The notes beneath the pieces are model-generated. The model was not told the origin of the DNA. It saw only the letters and a list, made by a program, of their open reading frames with translations, and made no database searches. Made by a program: the position numbers and the translations under genes. From Streptomyces sp. NBC_00820 (lineage in GTDB: Bacteria > Actinomycetota > Actinomycetes > Streptomycetales > Streptomycetaceae), in assembly GCF_036347055.1 (NCBI RefSeq), contig NZ_CP108882.1:3856501-3920500 (forward strand): a stretch of DNA of 64,000 nucleotides, written 5' to 3'. The first letter of the stretch is position 1, and every line of letters begins with the position of its first letter. Positions 51,682 through 60,450 of the stretch are shown here, in pieces.

Positions 51682-51858
51682 GTGGGCTATTCTGCTGGGC
51701 AGAGGACTCGGGCAGCGAAGCCCCCGGGTCCTTTTGTGCTTTCGGAAGCGTTGTATACGACGCGGGAGACCGCAGGCGTGTTGTGTACGGGGCCGCCGGG
51801 AACGCAGAGCAGTTCCGCACCGCACACGTCCTCGCAGGACCGAGGAGGAACCAGACAT

Positions 51859-52638
51859 ATGAGTTCTCTGCTGCTCCTGACCAACGCCCTCCAGCCGTCG
51901 GCGGAGGTGCTCCCCGCGCTCGGCCTGCTGCTGCACAACGTGCGGGTCGCCCCCGCCGAGGGTCCCGCCCTGGTCGACACGCCGGGCGCCGACGTCATCC
52001 TCATCGACGGCCGCCGCGACCTGCCGCAGGTCCGCAGCCTGTGCCAGCTACTGCGCTCCACCGGCCCCGGCTGTCCGCTGCTCCTCGTCGTCACCGAGGG
52101 CGGCCTCGCCGCCGTCACCGCCGACTGGGGCATCGACGACGTCCTGCTCGACACGGCGGGTCCGGCCGAGGTGGAGGCCCGGATCCGGCTCGCCCTGGGG
52201 CGCCGGCAGCTCGTCAACGACGACTCCCCCATGGAGATCCGCAACGGCGACCTCTCCGTGGACGAGGCGACCTACTCCGCCAAGCTCAAGGGCCGGGTCC
52301 TGGACCTGACCTTCAAGGAGTTCGAGCTGCTGAAGTACCTCGCCCAGCACCCCGGCCGCGTCTTCACCCGCGCCCAGCTGCTGCAGGAGGTGTGGGGCTA
52401 CGACTACTTCGGCGGCACCCGGACCGTGGACGTGCACGTACGGCGGCTGCGCGCCAAGCTCGGCCCGGAGCACGAATCGCTGATCGGAACCGTCCGCAAC
52501 GTCGGTTATCGATTCGTGACCCCCGAGAAGCCGGACCGGAGCGCGGAGGGCGCGAAGGCCAAGGCGAGCCGGGCAAAGGCGGAAGATGCGGACGCATCCG
52601 CCGTCCGGGACGGCGCCGAGGTCGCGGCGGACGCCTGA
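51859..52638 (+). CDS. glnR: Nitrogen master regulator GlnR
   Basis: 259 aa, OmpR-type winged-helix regulator. The receiver-like domain is atypical: it keeps one Asp (Asp50 in ILIDGRRD) but lacks the acidic pocket, as known for GlnR, which works without a partner kinase. The DNA-binding domain is nearly invariant ([37 protein letters not shown]). GlnR controls glnA, amtB, nir and other nitrogen genes. The C-terminal ~30 residues are a Lys/Ala/Asp-rich disordered tail. ATG 51859 has AGGAGGAA upstream. Confidence 0.97.
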   Translation: MSSLLLLTNALQPSAEVLPALGLLLHNVRVAPAEGPALVDTPGADVILIDGRRDLPQVRSLCQLLRSTGPGCPLLLVVTEGGLAAVTADWGIDDVLLDTAGPAEVEARIRLALGRRQLVNDDSPMEIRNGDLSVDEATYSAKLKGRVLDLTFKEFELLKYLAQHPGRVFTRAQLLQEVWGYDYFGGTRTVDVHVRRLRAKLGPEHESLIGTVRNVGYRFVTPEKPDRSAEGAKAKASRAKAEDADASAVRDGAEVAADA

Positions 52639-52710
52639 GCCCGCCCGCGCGCGGCGGCGTCCCCGCAGATCCGCGCCCGATTCGCCCTGCCCGGAGCGGG
52701 TCCATCCGCG

Positions 52711-52722
52711 TAGACTCCGCGC
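52711..52722 (+). promoter_or_regulatory. -10 element of the LacI gene, leaderless start
   Basis: TAGACT at 52711-52716, 6 nt before the GTG start at 52723, so transcription should begin at the start codon. The -35 region is poor. No ribosome site is present, in agreement. Confidence 0.6.
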
Positions 52723-53748
52723 GTGGCCAAGGTGACTCGGGATGACGTGGCACGGCTGGCTGGAACCTCCACAGCCGTCGTCAGTTATGTCATCAACAAC
52801 GGACCCCGGCCGGTCGCCCCGGCCACGCGCGAGCGTGTACTCGCCGCGATCAAGGAGCTGGGGTACCGCCCGGACCGGGTCGCCCAGGCGATGGCCTCCC
52901 GGCGCACCGACCTCATAGGCCTCATCATCCCCGACGCCCGCCAGCCCTTCTTCGGGGAGATGGCGCACGCGGTCGAACAGGCCGCGTCCGAGCGCGGAAA
53001 GATGGTGCTGGTCGGCAACACCGACTACATCGCCGAGCGCGAGGTCCACTATCTGCGCGCGTTCCTCGGCATGCGGGTCTCCGGCCTCATCCTGGTCTCG
53101 CACGCGCTGAACGACCAGGCCGCCGCCGAGATCGACGCCTGGGACGCCCGCGTGGTGCTGCTGCACGAGCGCCCGGAGGCCATCGACGACGTCGCCGTGG
53201 TCACCGACGACCTCGGCGGCGCCCAGCTCGCCGTGCGCCACCTGCTGGAGCACGGCAACGAGTACGTGGCCTGCGTGGGCGGTACGGCCATGACGCCGGC
53301 CATCGGGGACCCGGTCTCCGACCACGTCGAGGGCTGGCGGCGGGCCATGGCCGAGGCGGGCCTGTCCACCGAGGGGCGCCTGTTCGAGGCACCGTACAAC
53401 CGCTACGACGCCTACCTCGTGGCCCTGGAACTGCTGGCCGGGCCGGACAGGCCGCCGGCCATCTTCTGCTCCACCGACGACCAGGCGATCGGCGTGCTGC
53501 GGGCCGCGCGCGAGCTGCGCATCGACGTGCCGGGCGAGCTGGCGGTGGCCGGGTTCGACGACATCAAGGAGGCGGGGCTCGCCGACCCGCCGCTGACCAC
53601 GGTCGCCTCGGACCGGCCGGCGATGGCCCGCTCGGCGGTCGACCTCGTCCTGGACGACGGGCTGCGTGTGGTCGGGTCCCGGCGCGAGCGGCTGAAGACG
53701 TTCCCGTCCCGGCTGGTCGTCCGCAAGAGCTGCGGCTGCGGAGCCTGA
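52723..53748 (+). CDS. LacI-family transcriptional regulator
   Basis: 341 aa. Classic LacI HTH ([23 protein letters not shown]) with hinge helix [11 protein letters not shown], then the periplasmic-binding-protein-type effector domain (about 62-335; [19 protein letters not shown]). Ends with KSCGCGA as many Streptomyces LacI repressors do. Effector and target genes unknown; no sugar-use genes lie beside it. Leaderless GTG 52723. Confidence 0.92.
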   Translation: MAKVTRDDVARLAGTSTAVVSYVINNGPRPVAPATRERVLAAIKELGYRPDRVAQAMASRRTDLIGLIIPDARQPFFGEMAHAVEQAASERGKMVLVGNTDYIAEREVHYLRAFLGMRVSGLILVSHALNDQAAAEIDAWDARVVLLHERPEAIDDVAVVTDDLGGAQLAVRHLLEHGNEYVACVGGTAMTPAIGDPVSDHVEGWRRAMAEAGLSTEGRLFEAPYNRYDAYLVALELLAGPDRPPAIFCSTDDQAIGVLRAARELRIDVPGELAVAGFDDIKEAGLADPPLTTVASDRPAMARSAVDLVLDDGLRVVGSRRERLKTFPSRLVVRKSCGCGA

Positions 53749-53981
53749 GGGACGCGGCGCGGGCCGCCGGGAGCGTGCGACCGGGCCGCCGGGAGCGCGT
53801 CGGCCCCCACCGGCCCCACCGACCGGTCCCACCGGCCTCACCGCCCTCACCGCCCTCACCGGCGCCCGAAAGGCGTCCTGACCAGCGGATCAAGGGCGTT
53901 TCGGGCAAAACCTGAGAAGCGTCTTTATATCGGGCGAACAAGGTTCTGCCGGGCTTCTCAGCGTGCACTCAGGAAGCTCTC
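53749..53981. promoter_or_regulatory. Upstream region of the HtrA-like protease gene
   Basis: Left part: degenerate repeats (GGGCCGCCGGGAGCG twice near 53763-53795, CACCGCCCT copies near 53830-53860). Right part: 9-bp inverted repeat CTGAGAAGC (53912-53920) and GCTTCTCAG (53953-53961) framing the only AT-rich stretch, TTTATAT at 53924-53930, a likely -10. A stress regulator such as the adjacent response regulator could bind here. Confidence 0.5.
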
Positions 53982-54953
53982 ATGGTCACGGGAAAAGCTT
54001 TCTACATGACCGCACCCGTGAACCCCGCGCACCCCGAGTGGCCGCCCCCGCCGCCGTACGGCCCCGCGGCTGCCACGGACAAGCGCCCCCGGCGCCCGAT
54101 CGCCCTCCTCACCGCGGTCGCCATCGTGGCGGCGGCGGTCGGCGGCGGCACCGCCTACGCCTTCGAGGAGCTGGCCGGCAAGGACACGACCACGGTCGGC
54201 GCCGGCACCCACCTGGTGCTGCCCTCCGGCCGCAAGGGCGACGTGGCGGCGATCGCGGCCGCGGTCAGCCCGAGCGTGGTCGAGGTGACCGCCGCCCTCG
54301 GCAACGGCACCTCCACCGGCTCCGGCGTGATCGTCACCGGCAACGGCGAGATCGTCACCAACAACCACGTCGTCTCCGGCGCGGACGCGGTCAAGGTCCG
54401 CACCAGCGACGGCCGGAGCTACACCGCCGACGTCCTCGGCACCGACAGCTCCAAGGACCTGGCGCTGATCAGACTCAAGGGCGCCTCCGGCCTGAAGGCC
54501 GCCTCGCTCGGCGACTCCTCGGGCGTCCAGGTCGGCGACTCGGTCGTCGCCATCGGCTCCCCCGAGGGGCTGACCGGCACCGTGACCAGCGGCATCGTCT
54601 CCGCGCTCAACCGGGACGTGACCGTCTCCACGGACGAGAACCAGCAGCAGGAACCGGGTGGCGACGGAGGGTGGCCGTTCCAGTTCGGCGGCCACCAGTT
54701 CAACGGCGACACCGGCTCCTCCACGACGACGTACAAGGCGATCCAGACCGACGCCTCACTCAACCCCGGCAACTCCGGCGGCGCGCTGATCGACGCGGCC
54801 GGCAACGTCATCGGCATCAACTCCGCGATGTACTCGTCGAGTTCGCAGGCGTCCTCGTCCTCGGGCGCGGGCAGCATCGGCCTCGGCTTCGCGATCCCCG
54901 CCGACACCGTCAAGTCCGACCTGGCCAAGCTCCGGGCGGGCTCCACCGGCTAA
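53982..54953 (+). CDS. Membrane-anchored trypsin-like protease (HtrA/PepD type, no PDZ)
   Basis: 323 aa: cytoplasmic Pro-rich N-terminus, one TM helix (about 40-60, ALLTAVAIVAAAVGGG), then an extracellular S1C protease domain. Triad: His129 (TNNHVV), Asp159 (SSKDLALI), Ser265 (PGNSGGAL). The chain ends right after the protease domain, so the PDZ domain usual in HtrA is absent. Probably degrades misfolded envelope proteins. ATG 53982 (AGGA upstream) or 54006. It sits before a two-component pair of MprAB type, and in mycobacteria MprAB controls the homologous pepD. Confidence 0.9.
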   Translation: MVTGKAFYMTAPVNPAHPEWPPPPPYGPAAATDKRPRRPIALLTAVAIVAAAVGGGTAYAFEELAGKDTTTVGAGTHLVLPSGRKGDVAAIAAAVSPSVVEVTAALGNGTSTGSGVIVTGNGEIVTNNHVVSGADAVKVRTSDGRSYTADVLGTDSSKDLALIRLKGASGLKAASLGDSSGVQVGDSVVAIGSPEGLTGTVTSGIVSALNRDVTVSTDENQQQEPGGDGGWPFQFGGHQFNGDTGSSTTTYKAIQTDASLNPGNSGGALIDAAGNVIGINSAMYSSSSQASSSSGAGSIGLGFAIPADTVKSDLAKLRAGSTG

Positions 54954-55044
54954 CGGGCAAGCACCGCACGGCACAGAGCAGCACCACCAGGCACAGCGCA
55001 GCACCGAGCACCACAGCGCAGCACAGAGCAGCAGGGAGAACGCC

Positions 55045-55281
55045 ATGATCAAGAAGGTCGCTCACCAGCACTCCGTCATCCGTCCGGCGGGCATCGTCCT
55101 GGCCCTGGAGGTGGCGCACGAGCTGCACTCCCCCGCCTCCTCCCCGCGCCTTCCGGAGCTGCCGGCCCCGGCGGCCCCCCACCTGATGGGCCTGCGCACC
55201 TCCGCCGACCGGCCGCACCGCCGCAAGGTGCCGCTGAACCGCCTCACCGCCCTGAACCGGCTCGCCACGATCGGGGTCTGA
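55045..55281 (+). CDS. Small 78-aa protein of unknown function
   Basis: MIKKVAHQHSVIRPAGIVLALEV opens it; it is rich in Pro, Leu, Arg and ends LNRLATIGV. No signal peptide or TM. Support: a good ribosome site (GGGAGAACGCC before the ATG) and tight placement between the protease and the response regulator. Against: no recognised family and a repeat-rich 5' flank (GCACAGAGCAGCA-type repeats, 54958-55032). Confidence 0.5.
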   Translation: MIKKVAHQHSVIRPAGIVLALEVAHELHSPASSPRLPELPAPAAPHLMGLRTSADRPHRRKVPLNRLTALNRLATIGV

Positions 55282-55373
55282 CCCCGGCCGCACACCTCCA
55301 GCGGCACCGAAACGTGCGACGCTGAGAGACGCCCCGTCCACGACCCACCGCACCCCCGAGGAAATCGCGAGCG

Positions 55374-56108
55374 ATGAGCCCCGCCGAAGGCGACCGTGAC
55401 CCCCAGCGCATCCTGATCGTCGACGACGAGCCGGCTGTACGCGAGGCCCTCCAGCGCAGCCTCGCCTTCGAGGGGTACGACACCCAGGTCGCCGTCGACG
55501 GCGCGGACGCCCTGCAGAAGGCCACCGCCTACCGGCCCGACCTCCTCGTCCTGGACATCCAGATGCCCCGCATGGACGGCCTGACCGCGGCCCGCCGCAT
55601 CCGCGGGACCGGCGACACCACGCCGATACTGATGCTGACGGCCCGCGACACGGTCGGCGACCGGGTGACGGGGCTGGACGCCGGCGCCGACGACTACCTC
55701 GTCAAGCCCTTCGAGCTGGACGAGCTCTTCGCCCGGATCCGCGCCCTGCTGCGCCGCAGCTCCTACGCCGGGACCCTGTCGGCCGAGGGCGAGGAGGACG
55801 AGGCACTGACCTTCGGCGACCTGCGCATGGACCTCGCCACCCGGGAGGTCACCCGGGGCGGCCGGCCGGTGGAACTGACCCGCACGGAGTTCACCCTCCT
55901 GGAGATGTTCATGGCCCACCCCCGCCAGGTGCTCACCCGCGAGCAGATCCTGAAGGCCGTGTGGGGCTTCGACTTCGAGCCGTCGTCCAACTCCCTGGAC
56001 GTCTACGTCATGTACCTGCGCCGCAAGACGGAGGCCGGCGGCGAGAGCCGCCTGGTGCACACGGTCCGGGGCGTCGGGTACGTGCTGCGCCAGGGCGGCG
56101 CCGAGTGA
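55374..56108 (+). CDS. OmpR-family response regulator (MprA-like)
   Basis: 244 aa. Receiver with acidic pair in LIVDDEPAV, phosphoacceptor Asp in [13 protein letters not shown], Thr of LTARD and Lys of LVKPFE; winged helix with [13 protein letters not shown] and [19 protein letters not shown] 55374, GAGGAAA upstream. The stop overlaps the kinase start by 4 nt (GTGA). Likely controls the neighbouring protease gene. Confidence 0.93.
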   Translation: MSPAEGDRDPQRILIVDDEPAVREALQRSLAFEGYDTQVAVDGADALQKATAYRPDLLVLDIQMPRMDGLTAARRIRGTGDTTPILMLTARDTVGDRVTGLDAGADDYLVKPFELDELFARIRALLRRSSYAGTLSAEGEEDEALTFGDLRMDLATREVTRGGRPVELTRTEFTLLEMFMAHPRQVLTREQILKAVWGFDFEPSSNSLDVYVMYLRRKTEAGGESRLVHTVRGVGYVLRQGGAE

Positions 56109-57550
56109 GGGGGCCGGCGCGCCGCTACCGGGCGCTCCCCCTGCGGGCCCGGCTGGCGATGCTGGTCGCGGCGGCGGTCGCCTTCGCGGTGGCCGCGGTG
56201 TCGGTCACCTGCTGGTTCATCGTGCAGGAGAAGTCGTACGGCGAGATCAACGACCGCCTGGCGTCCATGGGCCGGCCCCTGGACAGCGACAAGGTCACCA
56301 CGCTGCTGCTCACCTGCCCGCAGATCCCGGACACCACCGACGACCGGCCGACCTACTACTACCTCCAGGTCGTCACGGCGGCCGGCCGGGCCTGCGTGAT
56401 GCCGTACGCGCAGGGCGTGGTGAAGGTGACGGACCTCGACCGGGCCGCGGCCCAGAACCCCACGCTGCGCACGCGCACCTTCCACAACAGCACCGACAGC
56501 CAGGGCAACGACGTCCGGGTGATGACCGTGGCCGTCCCGGTGGGGGGCGGACCCGACATCCAGCCGTACCCCCAGGTGGCCGTCATGGTGGCCGTCTCCC
56601 TGAAGGACACCCAGCGGACGCTGAGCGACCTCGCCCTCATCCTCCTGCTCGTCTCCGGCGTCGGAGTGGTCGGCGCGGGCGCCACCGGTCTCGCCGTGGC
56701 CCGCGCGGGCCTGCGGCCCGTCGACAAGCTGACCGAGGCGGTGGAGCACATCGCCCGCACCGAGGACCTGGCCATCCGCATCCCCGTGGAGAACGACAGC
56801 GACGACGAGGTGGCCCGCCTGTCCCGCTCCTTCAACTCCATGACCACCGCCCTGGCCGGCTCCCGCGACCTCCAGCAGCAGCTGATCGCGGACGCCGGCC
56901 ACGAACTGCGCACGCCCCTCACCTCGCTGCGCACGAACATCGAACTCCTCACCCGCAGCGAGGAGACCGGCCGCCCGCTGCCGCCGGAGGACCGCAAGGC
57001 GCTGCTCGCCTCGGTGACGGCGCAGATGACGGAGCTGGCGTCGCTCATCGGCGCCCTCCAGGAACTGTCCCGTTCGGAGGGGCAGCGCGGTGAACGCGTG
57101 CAGGTGGTGTCCTTCCAGGACACCGTCGAGGCCGCGCTGCGCCGGGCCCGGCTACGCGGTCCGGAGCTGACGATCACGGCCGACCTGGAGCCCTGGTTCG
57201 TGCGCGCGGAGCCCACCGCGCTGGAGCGCGCGATCGTCAACATCCTCGACAACGCGGTCAAGTTCAGCCCGGAGGGCGGCACGATAGAGGTGCGGCTGGC
57301 CGACGGGGTCCTGGCCGTCCGCGATCACGGCCCCGGCATCCCCGCCGACGAACTCCCGCACGTCTTCGACCGCTTCTGGCGCTCCCCCAGCGCCCGCGCC
57401 CTGCCCGGATCGGGCCTCGGCCTGTCCATCGTGGCCCGCACGATCCAGCAGGCGGGCGGCCGGGTCACCCTGTCCCCCGCCCACGGCGGCGGCACGGTGG
57501 CCACTGTACGGCTGCCGGGAGCACCGACGGCTCCACCGGAAGCCGGCTAG
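56105..57550 (+). CDS. Sensor histidine kinase (MprB-like)
   Basis: 481 aa. TM1 at about 15-38 ([18 protein letters not shown]), extracellular sensor of about 125 residues with two Cys (TCPQ, RACVMP), TM2 near 180-200, HAMP ([19 protein letters not shown]), then H-box [17 protein letters not shown]-box [15 protein letters not shown] boxes DHGPGIP and [12 protein letters not shown]. It probably senses envelope or redox stress, given the protease neighbour and the Cys pair. GTG 56105 overlaps the regulator stop. Confidence 0.92.
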   Translation: MRGPARRYRALPLRARLAMLVAAAVAFAVAAVSVTCWFIVQEKSYGEINDRLASMGRPLDSDKVTTLLLTCPQIPDTTDDRPTYYYLQVVTAAGRACVMPYAQGVVKVTDLDRAAAQNPTLRTRTFHNSTDSQGNDVRVMTVAVPVGGGPDIQPYPQVAVMVAVSLKDTQRTLSDLALILLLVSGVGVVGAGATGLAVARAGLRPVDKLTEAVEHIARTEDLAIRIPVENDSDDEVARLSRSFNSMTTALAGSRDLQQQLIADAGHELRTPLTSLRTNIELLTRSEETGRPLPPEDRKALLASVTAQMTELASLIGALQELSRSEGQRGERVQVVSFQDTVEAALRRARLRGPELTITADLEPWFVRAEPTALERAIVNILDNAVKFSPEGGTIEVRLADGVLAVRDHGPGIPADELPHVFDRFWRSPSARALPGSGLGLSIVARTIQQAGGRVTLSPAHGGGTVATVRLPGAPTAPPEAG

Positions 57551-57638
57551 GCCCGAGCCGCGGCACCTGCTCTACGATCTGCTCGCACTGGCGTCTGTGA
57601 GGGGGGTGCCTCTATGTCCTTCGTCAAGCCCGGGCTGG

Positions 57639-58847
57639 TCATGCGATGGCTGTTTCGGGGACGCGTGGTTCGTAGAAGGTGCCGTCGCGGAGCATGGCGA
57701 ACAGGACGCTGATGCGGTGTCGGGCGAGACGGAGGAGGGCCTGGGTGTGGGTCTTGCCTCGGGCTCGGCAGCGGTCGTAGTAGGTGCGGGAGGCGGGGTC
57801 GTGGAGGGCGGCGAACGCGGAGAGGAACATGGCGCGTTTGAGCTGCCGGTTTCCGCCTCTGGGGGCGTGCTCGCCGTGGATCGAGGTTCCGGACTGCTTG
57901 GTCGTGGGTGCAAGTCCTGCGTAGGAGGCGAGGTGGGCGGCGCTCGGGAACGAGCTGCCGTCGCCGACGGTGGTCAGGAGGACTGCGGCGGTCCTGACGC
58001 CGATGCCGGGCATCGAGGTCAGGACCTCGGCAAGAGGGTGGGCCTCCAGCAGGGCGGCGATCTGGGCTTCGAGGGCTCGGCGTTGTTCGTGGACGGCGGC
58101 CAGCGATCTGGCCAGCGAGGGCACGATCACGTCGAGGGTGCCGGTGCCGGGGACGACGACGGTTTGTTCGTCGAGGGCGTCGAAGACGTCGTCGACGAGC
58201 CGCTGGGCCATGCGCGGTGCTCTGGGGCGGATGACCTCGATGAGCTTGCGCCGGCCGGCTTTCCGCAGAGCCTGCGGGGATCCGTAGCGTTCGAGGAGCC
58301 AGGTGACGGCCGTGTGGTCCAGGCGTGGGCCAAGGACGCGTTCCAGGCTGGGGTGGAACTGGGTGAGCAGGCCGCGGATGCGGTTGGACGTGCGGGTCGC
58401 TTCGGCGGCGAGGTCCTGGTCGAACCCGACGAGCATGGTGAGTTCGGCGGTGGTCTCGTCGGTCAGTTCCAAAGAGCGCAGGGTGTGGGGCATGGCGCGG
58501 GCTGCGTCCGCGATGACGGCCGCGTCCTTGGCGTCGGTTTTGGCCTCGCCGGGATAGAGGTCTGCGATCCGCCGCATCGCGAGTCCGGGCAGGTAGGCGA
58601 CCTGGCAGCCTGTCTCGCGGGCGACGGTCAGGGGCAGGGCGCCGATGGATGCGGGCTGGTCCACGATCACCAGCACGGTGCCGAACTTGTCCCGGAGCTT
58701 GTCGAAGACGGCCCGCAGCTTCGGTTCGCTGTTGGGCAGCGGCTTGTCGAGGACCTTCTTGCCGGCCGGGGTCAGGCCGTGGCCGTGATGCGTGCTCTTG
58801 CCGACGTCCAGGCCGAGGAAGACGCCCACCTGGTCGATATCGATCAC
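57639..58847 (-). CDS. IS110-family transposase (DEDD recombinase)
   Basis: 402 aa, full length. N-terminal RuvC-like DEDD domain: FLGLDVGKSTHHG (Asp14), IVDQPAS, then TDAKDAAVIADAAR with two Asp. Coiled-coil middle, C-terminal Transposase_20 domain with helix-hairpin-helix MPGIGVRTAAVLL and the serine segment TKQSGTSIHGEHAPRGGNRQLKRA. All domains are present, so it may be active. GTG 58847 is used; upstream is structured non-coding DNA. IS110 enzymes act with a bridge RNA made from the element's own end. Confidence 0.93.
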   Translation of the reverse strand: MIDIDQVGVFLGLDVGKSTHHGHGLTPAGKKVLDKPLPNSEPKLRAVFDKLRDKFGTVLVIVDQPASIGALPLTVARETGCQVAYLPGLAMRRIADLYPGEAKTDAKDAAVIADAARAMPHTLRSLELTDETTAELTMLVGFDQDLAAEATRTSNRIRGLLTQFHPSLERVLGPRLDHTAVTWLLERYGSPQALRKAGRRKLIEVIRPRAPRMAQRLVDDVFDALDEQTVVVPGTGTLDVIVPSLARSLAAVHEQRRALEAQIAALLEAHPLAEVLTSMPGIGVRTAAVLLTTVGDGSSFPSAAHLASYAGLAPTTKQSGTSIHGEHAPRGGNRQLKRAMFLSAFAALHDPASRTYYDRCRARGKTHTQALLRLARHRISVLFAMLRDGTFYEPRVPETAIA

Positions 58848-59040
58848 CGTGCCCCCACATGGTTCGATCCGATGCCGGCCTTGGCGGTGGGTCCGTTCGC
58901 GCGCATCCACGTTATGCAGACCTGCCGCCCGCAGGATGCCGGGCATTGCGCCCGGCCGGGCGGTGGTCGGGCCTCTGATCAGCGTCTCCGACGGCACCCC
59001 TCGGACCCGGTGACACCACCCCCCAGGTCATCCGTTCGAC
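58848..59040 (-). ncRNA. Candidate bridge RNA region of the IS110 element
   Basis: About 190 bp of non-coding DNA upstream of the transposase with several potential stems (for example GCCCGGC/GCCGGGC around 58937-58957 and CCTGCGGGCGGCAGG near 58920-58935, minus strand). In IS110-type elements this end encodes the bridge RNA that specifies target and donor. Loops were not matched to the flanks here. Confidence 0.35.
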
Positions 59041-59117
59041 AGGGGGCAACAGTCATGCCGGGCCCGGAGGCCAGCGGCCCTCTTGCAGGACCGCGAAAAA
59101 GATAACGGGGCGGGGGC

Positions 59118-59561
59118 ATGAACGGGGCTTCACTGACCGGCGGGACCGAGCGCGCGTACCAGGTGCGGCGCAAGTGGCTCAACCGGGCGACCGGCGGCCT
59201 GCTGTGGATCGTGATCGTGGTCTGCGCGTACGCGGAGGTGCAGGGCGTCAAGCCGCTCTGACTTTAGGGCGTCCTGGGCGCGCTCCAGGTCGCGGCGAGC
59301 GGCTGGGGGCTGCTCTTCGTGCTGCGGGCCGGCACGTTCGTACGGGCCGACGGGATCACGGTGAGCGGTGCTCTGAAGGCACGGACCTGGGGCTGGCAGA
59401 ACATCCACGACCTGCGGATCGAGGCCGTCCGAAACACCCGGTCGTCCGGCCCCCGCAACATCGCCTGCCTGTACGACGCCGACGGCCGCCGGACCGAACT
59501 GCCGTGCGTCAACGACCGCCTCCTGCCGGATCTGGCCACCGAGGTGGAGTCCCTGCGCTGA
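59118..59561 (+). pseudogene. PH-like membrane protein gene broken by two in-frame stops
   Basis: From ATG 59118 the frame gives a membrane protein with W-L-N-R-A-T then LLWIVIVVCAYAEV (TM1), then TGA at 59259 and TAG at 59265, then continues in the same frame ([53 protein letters not shown]) to 59561. The second part matches bacterial PH-like (DUF) domains and the next gene. Both stops are substitutions, not frameshifts. The adjacent IS110 copy may have cut its promoter. Confidence 0.7.
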
Positions 59562-59577
59562 CATAAGGCATGCCCCT

Positions 59578-59605
59578 GATAGGGGCGCTCGGGGGCGCCC
59601 CTATC
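59578..59605 (+). terminator. Terminator between the two PH-like genes
   Basis: 11-bp stem GATAGGGGCGC (59578-59588) with GCGCCCCTATC (59595-59605), 6-nt loop. Confidence 0.85.
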
Positions 59606-59655
59606 CTCTCCCCAGTCGCGCACGTGTTCGTGCGCCCCGGGTGGGGAGAACAGCG

Positions 59656-60393
59656 GTGGACAAGGACGGCACGCCGTCGGTCGGCGGCGGCATCGAGTGG
59701 GAGTACCGCAAGTACCGGAAGACACCCCTGGGGAAGATCCTGGGGCCGCTCGCCTTCCCGGTCATCGCTGCCTCCCGGGCCATGACACACGACAGCGTGC
59801 TCCGGTGGGCCTGGTTCCTCTTCGTCGTCTTCTTCGCGCTGGCCCTCGCACGGACGGCGCTCTTCATGTGGCGCGGGCGCACGCTGGTCGGGCCGCACGG
59901 CATCACGGCCCGGCGGGCACTGACCGAACGCACCCATGCCTGGCCCGCCATCTACGACATCCGCGCCGAGCCCATCCCGAACGCCTCGCGTTACGCCCGC
60001 CGCTGGCTCACCTACCTGTACGACACCGAAGGCCGGCGCTTCCTCCTGCCGCACCTGGACGACTGGCAGCTGGACAACCCGCCGGCAGAGGCCGCGGGCC
60101 TGCTGGCGGCCGGTGCCCAGTACCGCGGCACGGCGTGGGCGCGCCGGCCGGAGGTCGAGGCGCTGATCCAGCGGCGGGCCGCGCACCGCAGGGCCTGGCG
60201 CTGGGCGGTCGTGGCGACGCTCATCGTCTTCGGGTGCATGTCCGTACTGTCGATCGGGCTGCTCATGACCACGGACGGCTCGCCCGTGGTCCTACTGACG
60301 CTGCTGATTCCGCTGGGCGCCTTCGCCCTGTTCTCCGCCCTCTTCCACGCGTGCTGGAAGCTCTTGGTCCCCCGCGACCGGCAAAACGCGTGA
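59656..60393 (+). CDS. PH-like-domain membrane protein
   Basis: 245 aa. TM pair in the N-terminal half (LAFPVIAASRA, WFLFVVFFALALARTALF), then a PH-like domain (GPHGITARRALTERTHAWPAIYDIRAEP, YDTEGRRFLLPHLDDWQLD), then two TM helices near the C-terminus (VVATLIVFGCMSVLSIGLLM, LLTLLIPLGAFALFSALF). Function unknown. GTG 59656 has GGGGAG 8 nt upstream. Paralogous to the broken gene just upstream (YD-x-GRR motif shared). Confidence 0.82.
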   Translation: MDKDGTPSVGGGIEWEYRKYRKTPLGKILGPLAFPVIAASRAMTHDSVLRWAWFLFVVFFALALARTALFMWRGRTLVGPHGITARRALTERTHAWPAIYDIRAEPIPNASRYARRWLTYLYDTEGRRFLLPHLDDWQLDNPPAEAAGLLAAGAQYRGTAWARRPEVEALIQRRAAHRRAWRWAVVATLIVFGCMSVLSIGLLMTTDGSPVVLLTLLIPLGAFALFSALFHACWKLLVPRDRQNA

Positions 60394-60396
60394 CAC

Positions 60397-60431
60397 ACGT
60401 CGGGGGCGGCCGGTCCGGCCGCCCCCGACGT
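60397..60431. terminator. Bidirectional terminator between convergent genes
   Basis: 17-bp perfect stem (60397-60413 with 60415-60431), GC-rich, 3 nt after the PH-like gene stop and 19 nt after the nucleotidase stop. Confidence 0.88.
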
Positions 60432-60450
60432 CACTTCCGGCGCACCGCGC

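Larger units (their letters stand above)
57600..59050 (-). mobile_element. IS110-family insertion sequence (ends approximate)
   Basis: Contains one transposase gene (57639-58847) plus about 200 bp of 5' non-coding DNA, the known layout of IS110 elements, which lack terminal inverted repeats and target duplications. Exact ends cannot be set without an empty-site comparison. It inserted between an intact sensor-kinase gene and a now-broken PH-like gene. Confidence 0.75.

Noticed and set aside
51535..51758. Three GTATAC sites as a regulon motif around the hydrolase-glnR gap
   Set aside because: Hexamers without consistent spacing or flanks; two are inside coding sequence.
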